64,000 nucleotides of DNA from Stenopsyche tienmushanensis (taxonomy: Eukaryota; Arthropoda; Insecta; Trichoptera; Stenopsychidae): contig WACJ01000341.1 of NCBI GenBank assembly GCA_008973525.1, forward strand, positions 1 through 64,000, in the 5' to 3' direction. Made by a program: the position numbers and the translations under genes. Numbering within the stretch: the first letter of the stretch is position 1; the number at the start of each line of letters is the position of its first letter. Positions 57,370 to 64,000 of the stretch are shown here, piece by piece. The notes below the pieces were generated by a model. That model searched no databases and was not told the origin of the DNA. It was given only the letters and a program-made list of their open reading frames with translations.

Positions 57370-58148
57370 GTTTAAACGAACACGGACTGTAAAGTGTTAA
57401 TTCACCCACATTAACTATGAGATCTAGGATTTACAGACTTATTAAAAAAATAACTTCGTTTGGCAAGGTTGACCAGTTAATCAACCGGTGTCAATTGCTT
57501 CTAAGTGTAGTTTACCAAGACAAGCTCGTTAATTAAAACCACTGGTAACAATGAACCGGAAACTGAAATTACCTGAACCATCAGCTGAAAGACTTGGTGT
57601 TGAAACACTCGCTATAACAGTGTTGTTTGAATCCGATTTTAAAGCTGCCCGACCAAGACAAAAACATACCATCAAATCAGCAATAAAAACCGAAGACTTC
57701 AGTAGGTCACACAGCGTATGAAGAGTAGAGGATTGGGTAAATGCATCTATGATTTTAAGATAAATAGGGGGCTATATATCTATTAAATTACGATGGCCTA
57801 ATTGATACCATAGAAATTTCATTTTCATGCTCTAAATATGCTTTAATGATTGGCGATGTTGAAAGAAACGAAGAAAACTTAACGTATGCCATTCTATGTG
57901 AAATAAACAACGACCATAGTGATCATATATCATGTCGTATCATATGCATAAAAGATTTTACCAGAATAATTTCGTATTTAAATACTACTTTTTGAATCAC
58001 TGGAATTCGATCGCAAATATGCGACTATACTCTCCAAACGGTTAAGGGATGAACCGAGAATGGAACTATAGCCTGAGCGAAATATCATCCCCAAACAATG
58101 GCGCTGTTAATCTATGTAAATTTAATTCACCAGATTAACAACATCTAC
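57370..58148. other. AT-rich stretch without recognised features
   Basis: Nothing recognised before the LTR. Confidence 0.35.
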
Positions 58149-58419
58149 TGTAGCGTTGCGGAGTCGTCGAATTGTCTTGGAAACGAAGAGATGTTCTTCC
58201 TGCGGCCAGATCTCTTTCTCTCGTCATCAATAAATAATTAAGTTACAACGAGAGTATTTCTATTCGTCACCCGTCCATCTCCACCTCACCGTTCAACTAC
58301 ACAACTACCCGAGAGCAGAACGAACCCGCGTGCGAGCGCCGCCATCTCGATGAGCACGTGGGAGTGAGACGTGTCCCGGTGACTCTGCCCCGAGAGTGCC
58401 TCCGCTCCACCACGGTACA
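58149..58419 (+). mobile_element. Gypsy-type long terminal repeat
   Basis: It starts TGTAGCGTTGCGGAGTC and ends CACCACGGTACA, that is TG...CA. AATAAATAA near 58230 could serve as polyadenylation signal. A GC-rich right half (GTGCGAGCGCCGCCATCTCG) is typical of insect Ty3/gypsy repeats. The next bases hold a primer-binding-site-like sequence. No second LTR is in the window. Confidence 0.65.
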
Positions 58420-58620
58420 TTGGTGTCAGAAACGGCGGGTCGTTAAGATGTTGACCATTCTTGATGGAAGGCAATGCTTTAGTTACACGCGCCGACAACA
58501 TACATCAACTACGGTAAGATGGACACCACACGCCTTTGAGTATAGTGAGATATGCAGGATACTTCGCCCTAACCTTCCTTGGACCTCTTCAGGATCAAGG
58601 AACACAGCCTGATAATATAG
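58420..58620 (+). mobile_element. Primer-binding site and leader of a truncated LTR retrotransposon
   Basis: TTGGTGTCAGAAACGGCGG directly follows the LTR. TGGTGTCAGAA starts with the TGG complement of a tRNA CCA end. GTCGTTAAGATGTTGACC follows and then no gag or pol motif, so the element is broken close to the 5' LTR. The primer tRNA is not assigned. Confidence 0.55.
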
Positions 58621-58699
58621 TTAAAGTGGATGGTTGTGGAGATGTGTGATGGGAAGATGTGTTGAGTAATGAGGGGAGCTTAAACAAATGGTCTCAAAA

Positions 58700-58735
58700 T
58701 TGGCAAATACTTTTGGGTCCTCCTATTATCATGAG
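58700..58735. mobile_element. Solitary mariner terminal repeat (family of 52474)
   Basis: CAAATACTTTTGGGTCCTCC then TATTA matches the right terminal repeat at 54521-54548 with a few changes. No partner end is nearby on the left. Confidence 0.5.
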
Positions 58736-58739
58736 ATTA

Positions 58740-59980
58740 AAAAAAAAAAAAAATCCCTAATGATCTGATACTCCAATCGCCAACGTAATGCTCTAAAATG
58801 AACAAGAGACCTTGCTCAATTGCTATAAATTATAAGCATCAATCAAACTGTTAGATTAGTACTCTGTTTTATTTCCGGCTAACGTCATCTTGTGACAGTT
58901 GGATGTAAAATCGCATATTAATGAATTCAATTTATGCTAATGGGGGGGTATATTTTGGTCCGATAGATAACCACGCCAAATTCGAATGCACCAAATGCGA
59001 CTTATCTAAAAAATATTGATCCTTTTAATGAATAATAATTAGCTCCAAGGATCTATCCTGCTGTAAACAATTTTTTGTGAATGCTAAAGGATTGAGCGTA
59101 AAAAATCTTCCAAGGTTAATAATCAATAAGATCATTTTTTAAACAGGATTTTCCTCTTTTTTTCAATAAAAAATGATGGTTTCGATACGCAGTTACAAAA
59201 ATGTGAATGTCAAGATTATACTAAGAAACCGCGGATCGAAACGAATGTTTCGTGTATCACTAGTCTGTCCTGTTGCGTCCTATCATCAGATCTCCCGATT
59301 CATGAAGCTCGCTTTTGTTACTGACCCATGGCAACTATTTTCAGTGAAAGCAAATGATACTTGGTCAATTATAATGCTAATTTAATTCGCAACCAAATAA
59401 TTAAATTGTCGTTGAGGCGTTGATATCCAAGCGTTTCTGAATGGCGTGGACAAGCCAAAATGGCGCATACGTGTCGGAAACGACTCTGTGAGAAGTAGGC
59501 TGATATACGATTATGCTTAGTATAAAAATGGTCAGAATATTTGAGAAAGTGCGTTCTTTGGGTGAGTGTATTTCTTTTTTGGCTGATCTACCAATGCGAA
59601 AGTGCTGCGACCGATTTCGTAAGTTCTGTTTACGAAACGTAACGTTGATGATCTTCCGACACCAACGAGATGGAAATCATATTCAAATAATTACGAATGA
59701 CAATAAACTGTTATATTTTATCAGACAATTAACGTCCAAGTCCTTTGTGCATTTGAACTTGGATAATATAAAAGAGGCTCAATGAAATAGAGTAGGCGGT
59801 CGGATCTATACAGTACATCTTCAATCCTACAAATGGACATTGACAAGGAGAATGTATTAATATCGCCAAATATGATGGCTTGTATCGACATATAAATCCT
59901 TATAAATATGTATCCAAGGATATCCGGCGTTCGTCTGTCATAACAATTATATAAAATCATGTAAAGACTTGAAACATAGC
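58740..59980. other. AT-rich stretch without recognised features
   Basis: Frames at 59173-59385 and 59513-59785 carry no motif. Confidence 0.35.
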
Positions 59981-59985
59981 TTTAA

Positions 59986-60038
59986 TCCTTTGATTAATGA
60001 GATGATCGCAACATGTGCGTGCATACTCATCAAAAGGG
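59986..60038. mobile_element. Minute TTAA-bounded inverted repeat, piggyBac-like
   Basis: TCCTTTGATTAATGAGATGA at the left and ATACTCATCAAAAGGG at the right are imperfect complements, each next to TTAA (59982-59985 and 60039-60042). CCCTTTGATGAGTATGC recurs at 62911 (inverted) and 38366. TTAA and the CCC start are piggyBac features. The assignment is an inference. Confidence 0.45.
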
Positions 60039-60124
60039 TTAAGGTAACTATGTACTATGATATTTGTTATGAATAAAATTAATTTTAAACCGTATTTTCA
60101 AGTATGAAGTATGATCGTTTAGTC

Positions 60125-60206
60125 CAGGGGTGGCCAACCCGTGGCCCGCGGAGCTATGATGCATTTCCAAAGTGGCCCGCAAGATCATTTGGGTTGGCCA
60201 CCCCTG
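60125..60206. mobile_element. 82-bp hAT MITE with perfect 8-bp duplication
   Basis: CAGGGGTGGCCAACCC at the left and GGGTTGGCCACCCCTG at the right are exact complements. GTTTAGTC flanks both sides (60117-60124 and 60207-60214). The inner bases hold GTGGCCCGCGGAGC and AAAGTGGCCCGC. It is far too small to code. The intact ends and duplication indicate a relatively late insertion. Confidence 0.85.
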
Positions 60207-60246
60207 GTTTAGTCATAGTGTCACAATAAACTTAACTATCAAATAT

Positions 60247-60280
60247 TAAGGGGACCCGAAAATATTCGCGTATTTTGAAG
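60247..60280 (+). mobile_element. Solitary mariner terminal repeat (family of 52474)
   Basis: TTAAGGGGACCCGAAAATAT, TCGCGTATTTTGAAGCC matches the left repeat at 52474 (TTAGGGGGACCCGAAAGTAT, TCGAAATTTTGAGACC). The rest of that element is not recognisable downstream. Confidence 0.55.
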
Positions 60281-60638
60281 CCTAGTTTGAAGCAGCGAGT
60301 GCCCAGAAAAAACGAGACCCACTCGGGTCTTAAATTGTGTTATAATATAAAATGCTCTCCATTTAATTTTTTATGCATGAAAATAAATGCACAGATGCTT
60401 CAATGTAACAAAGATCTCAATTTTCAATAGATCTGAACTACTCAAATAAACGCTAAGTACCTGTACATGTAATTAGCCATTTAACCTGTATGGTGAAAGT
60501 ACGGTCGCGTATTTGCGAGCGAATTGCAGTGATTTAGAAAGATCACTCTTACATGTTGGGCTCGGAAACAAACAGATACCGAGAGATTATCTTGCAGGTC
60601 AGAGATTTTTAATGGTAGACAGAGACGAAGAGAATATG

Positions 60639-61320
60639 TTATGTTGTCCCATAAGTTTCTTTCGCAAATGAACACAGATCTAATCATAGCCATGGTTAAA
60701 GAAAGCCCTCGATATACTGTTCGCGAAATAGCTCACAAGTTGGAAATTCCACGAACATCCGTCCATAATAATCAGACAAAATTGGGCTACATCAATCGTT
60801 CAGATGTGTGGCTTCCTCATGAACTGACTGACTCCAATAAACTTCAGCGTATTTCAACATGCGATCTTCTTCTCCAACGACATAATAGCCAACCTTTTTT
60901 GAAGAGACTTGTCACTGGAGATGAAAGTTGGATACTCTATGAGAATTGGTCTTGGACCAAGGGTATAGAAGCTTTAACTGTAGCTAAACCTGGCCTACAT
61001 CCAAAAAAAGTTTTGCTATGCATTTGGTGGGACTGGAATAGGGTAGTTTATTATGAGCTACTTCAGCAAGGTGAAACGATCAATTCAACAAAATATTGTT
61101 TCCAACTAGACAATCTAAAGGATGCAATTGCCAGAAAACAGCCAGAATTAGCGAACAGACGAGGGGTTATTTTTCATCAAAAACATTTCAAAACAGTTCA
61201 AATGGAGAAAGGTAATTGAGCAGAATGGATCATACATTATTCAACATATTTTGATGTAATACAAATTATTGTTTATTTTTTCTTAATATAAAAACGAAAG
61301 AAACTTATGGAATACCCTAA
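60639..61320 (+). pseudogene. Mariner with both terminal repeats, internally deleted
   Basis: TTATGTTGTCCCATAAGTTT with CTTTCG at the left and its complement CGAAAGAAACTTATGGAATA with CCCTAA at the right are the terminal repeats. The 192-codon frame (60641-61219) reads DLIIAMVKESPRYTVREIAH, LGYINRSDVWLPHELTDSNK, KRLVTGDESWILYENW (first catalytic Asp), KPGLHPKKVLLCIWWDWN and ELANRRGVIFHQ. It is then broken where the HDNARPH second-Asp block should be. The remaining end lacks the third Asp. At 682 bp it is about half the usual 1.3 kb. A second, split copy lies at 31695 and 35480. Confidence 0.85.
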
Positions 61321-62820
61321 TATATTAGGAAAACCCTAGACTAATTTCGTTATCTTGCTTGTCGAAGCTGGTCTCTTTTAATGCAATGCTGCATTCAATC
61401 CATTCAACTGTCGACAGGAAACCTCTGCCTACACTTTGTGTCAATAATTCGAACCAAATTATCCATTTAGAACCCTACCATACACACAAATGCACAATTT
61501 TAATGCAATGATCGTTTAAAAGTTAAAATAGGCTTTTTCTCAAGGTCTAATCATTGGTTTTTATTCTTCACGTTTAAATAGAGAACCCATTACTCATCAT
61601 CAGTCACTAAATCGTGAGGAAATGAGCTTGATAGCTCTTTTTTTGCAAGAATCTGCTGATGTTGAGCCGTTGGGTCATGTTACAGTGTGAACCCAAATAC
61701 CTTATTTTTGAATCTTGCCCAACTTGAATATTGAACTAGGATGTGTCGATAATTTCTGTTAACTTTTCGATGGTCAGCATCAGACAGTTCTCGTTTGCAG
61801 ACTTCAAGGAAGCTTCATCCCCTTGGATGAATCATCAAATCAATCAAAGAGTCAGACTGAGAACTTTCAAATGAAAGTATTGGATCACATAACGATTGCC
61901 AATTATTTACAAATTCATTGAGAATGTTCAATATGGAAATAGGGATTGCATCCCTTATTTGTATCCTAAAACAACATTTCTTTGGATTGTTGCATGGTGT
62001 AGTGAAATGAATTGAATGGCAACCAAAATAATCGAGAGAAAGATTTCTATAACGATGACATAGCTGAGCCGATTAAGTCTCCAACACTTTCTATTTCGAT
62101 TCAAAATTTTGTTAGCATCATCGTCGACCTCTTTTCCTGGAGAATCTCTCCAAATTCCGCTCGGCGTTGTTTCCATCTTCGCACCTCGATTCGCCCCCAA
62201 ATCACATTTTTGTCGTTCCCGTGCATGGATTAGGGTCACGGCTGTCATAGAATTAAAAAATGGACACAAATACCAAATTGGGTCGTATATTTCAGGTCAG
62301 GGATTTTGGAATAAGTGTCTGTTTCTCTTCCTCGAATCAATTTTATGGCCGTTATCATTACATAGGAATGCTTAATTGGATGGCAGAACTCGTTACATTT
62401 AGATGGAATTTTTATCAATGTTCAATGATCAATTACTGATGATCGCTAAGATGGAGAACATTTTTTGGAGATTTTAATTTTGTATTGTTATAAGCTCTCA
62501 TCCCTAACCATTCCTTTCATTGATTTGCGCCAGGATAAGAGATGGCGTTAGTTGTCGGGACAAGAAATTTTTTTCTCCCTCGCGTATGGATGATATCAAA
62601 TTTGTTCGTCCTTCTCTCACTGAATGCATTGAATTCAGCTCCACGTGGATTTGGCTCTAAGGATGTAACAGTGGCGTACAAAAAAAATCGAAGAAATTTG
62701 AAAAAAAAGTCAGATATTATATTCACACAATTTGATGATAGAAAATCTGCTTATTTAATAGGATCACATTTGGTACTTATTGTATGAGAAATAGAAGCTC
62801 ATCATTGAAAATAAAGCACT
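61321..62820. other. Stretch without recognised features
   Basis: Overlapping frames on both strands at 61955-62375 and 62517-62787 shadow one another and carry no motif. No element edge recognised. Confidence 0.35.
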
Positions 62821-62872
62821 ATGGAGCGCTGCACGCCACTTGTGCGTGCATACTAGAGAGTTGGATCGCTCG

Positions 62873-62911
62873 AGTATGCACTCAACATGTGAGTGCATAC
62901 TCATCAAAGGG
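62873..62911. repeat. Palindrome next to TTAA, piggyBac-like end
   Basis: AGTATGCACTCA and TGAGTGCATACT form a nearly perfect 29-bp palindrome at 62873-62901. It is followed by CATCAAAGGG and TTAA (62912-62915). GTGCGTGCATACTAGAGAG at 62842 is a further partial copy of the same word. Confidence 0.55.
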
Positions 62912-62915
62912 TTAA

Positions 62916-63225
62916 GGTCTTTTGTTATAAAAACGTAACGCCTTAACGTCACTGAATATTCATTTTCAATAACAAAATATGATCGAACATTAATTTTATA
63001 TGATTCGAGACGCTAACTGTAAAGTATTCTTACTTTTTATGTTTTGTAACTTCTTCTATTGTAAAATCTGAGAAGACCGTGGGGAATGATGAATGTTTAC
63101 AGACTTTAAAAAAAAAAGGTTGGTCGATAAATATTGGTTTAATATTTTAGCCAAATATAATATTTTTGCCAACTGCACACAATATAATTAAAATTTAAGG
63201 TGTTTTTAATCTATAGAGATGAAGT
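62916..63225. other. AT-rich stretch without recognised features
   Basis: Nothing recognised. Confidence 0.35.
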
Positions 63226-63229
63226 GATA

Positions 63230-63432
63230 CAAATGCATTTATTCCGTCGGATAAGAAGCTTCTTGATGCCGTCACTAAAGAAAGAAAATGGCTGCTCTGA
63301 AAATCAGTTGTGTACGTATTGTTCTACCGCAGCATTGTCTTGAAATCGTTGCCCTCCTGATGCCTCTATAAACATATGATAGTCACACGGGGCCAAATCT
63401 GGTCTGTAAAGTGGGTGTTTCCAGTATAATTA
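63230..63432 (-). pseudogene. Mariner C-terminal fragment of a third type
   Basis: Minus strand: KHPLYRPDLAPCDYHMFIEA (third catalytic Asp in PDLAPxDYH), SGGQRFQDNAAVEQYVHN, a stop, FSEQPFSFFSDGIKKLLIRR and NKCI. GGQRF and FFSDGIKKL mark a mariner group different from irritans and mauritiana. The frame breaks only at the one stop. Confidence 0.7.
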
Positions 63433-63439
63433 GGTGAAT

Positions 63440-63950
63440 TTATTATGAGTTACGGCTGCTGTATGCGTCGTCATGCAGAAGAAGGACAAGAGACAGACGA
63501 TAGACAGCGACTAACAAGCGTGCAGGTCTTTAAATACGACCCCATAGCTGACGCTGCTGCGTGGTCTGTTTCGGGTTTTCCCAGACTAGCCACACAGAGG
63601 ATTCTTCAACTGATCTTACGAGAAACGCTACGCATAGAGCGTCCAGGTGCTCACCCCTTTTGCTCCGCGCCCTCCAAAGGAAGCGAGGTTTCCGCAGGAA
63701 GATCACCTTCAGACTACGCGCACGTAAAGGCGCATTGGAAGAGGAAGGACAGAGGTTAATCTATGTTCAAGGGAACTACTAACGCGGATTCACAGCCACC
63801 ACGAGTCCAACTTCAGTTTAAAAGGGGTTGTAGCAGCAGAAGAAGGACAGCCTCTTAGTAGGATAAGCAGCCTTAGCGTCATCTAGCAGCTGGCAGTAGT
63901 ATGCCGCATTCACTATCTGTCTGTTATATAGAAAATCAATCAATAGAATA
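63440..63950 (+). repeat. Unclassified dispersed repeat, copy D
   Basis: AGACAGACGATAGACAGCGA, GCTGCTGCGTGGTCTGTTTC, GAGAAACGCTACGCATAGAG, CACCACGAGTCCAACTTCAG as in copies A-C. It ends without a clear edge before the mariner piece at 63955. Confidence 0.6.
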
Positions 63951-63954
63951 CCTT

Positions 63955-64000
63955 TCGAGTCCCAAAATACTGTAGCCATCACTTTTTCAGCAGACTGTTT
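63955..64000 (-). pseudogene. Mariner fragment cut by the window edge
   Basis: Minus strand: KQSAEKVMATVFWDSK, the block just after the first catalytic Asp region. Similar to 41368-41412 and probably of the same type as the C-terminal piece at 63230. Confidence 0.55.

Noticed and set aside
1..64000. CRISPR array or bacterial-type gene cluster
   Set aside because: No regularly spaced direct repeats with unique spacers. The only tandem array is the contiguous 66-bp minisatellite, and the gene structure is eukaryotic.

Overview
The window looks like arthropod, most likely insect, nuclear DNA. It is AT-rich, has introns with GT/AG borders, and is packed with decayed eukaryotic transposons: several mariner subfamilies, hAT, Helitron-like elements, R1-clade LINEs, a gypsy-type LTR and MITEs. 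There is no bacterial operon structure and no CRISPR array, and I found no rRNA or convincing tRNA gene. The species cannot be named from the sequence.

Only one host gene is well supported. Its 3' part lies on the + strand between 6750 and 13285 as five coding exons (6750-7115, 10269-10669, 10745-12468, 12545-12687, 13172-13285). They join in frame across consensus splice sites and give the C-terminal 915 residues of a larger protein whose 5' exons lie upstream. The protein is mostly low-complexity: Gly/Ser-rich, then polyproline, then acidic, Arg/Ser-rich and Ser-Pro-rich, with one charged helix and a C-terminal coiled-coil-like end. It resembles a cytoskeletal or signalling scaffold, but I do not recognise the family. 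An AT-rich stretch of about 2.7 kb after the stop probably holds the 3' UTR.

From about 16.3 kb to the end the sequence is a transposon graveyard with unannotatable AT-rich DNA between. Clear landmarks are: a mauritiana-type mariner (16.3-17.1 kb); a cluster of LINE, mariner and hAT fragments (19.6-24.5 kb); a foldback mariner next to an R1-clade LINE (26.5-28.3 kb); a multi-level nest of mariner, hAT, second mariner and foldback element (31.7-36.2 kb); a 66-bp GC-rich minisatellite (46.6-47.0 kb); a 2.1-kb mariner-like element carrying a Helitron and a 17-bp-TSD-flanked LINE (52.5-54.5 kb); a gypsy-type LTR with primer-binding site (58.15-58.6 kb); a tiny hAT MITE with a perfect 8-bp duplication (60.1 kb); and an internally deleted mariner (60.6-61.3 kb). 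A roughly 0.5-0.9 kb repeat of unknown type occurs four times (23.8, 36.9, 55.8 and 63.4 kb).

No transposase or reverse transcriptase here looks intact, so the mobile elements are probably fossils. The candidates for something undescribed are a short five-copy module with a 7-bp hairpin and a conserved reading frame, the open-frame minisatellite, the long foldback element at 33.4-34.4 kb, the unknown four-copy repeat, and the unidentified host gene itself.
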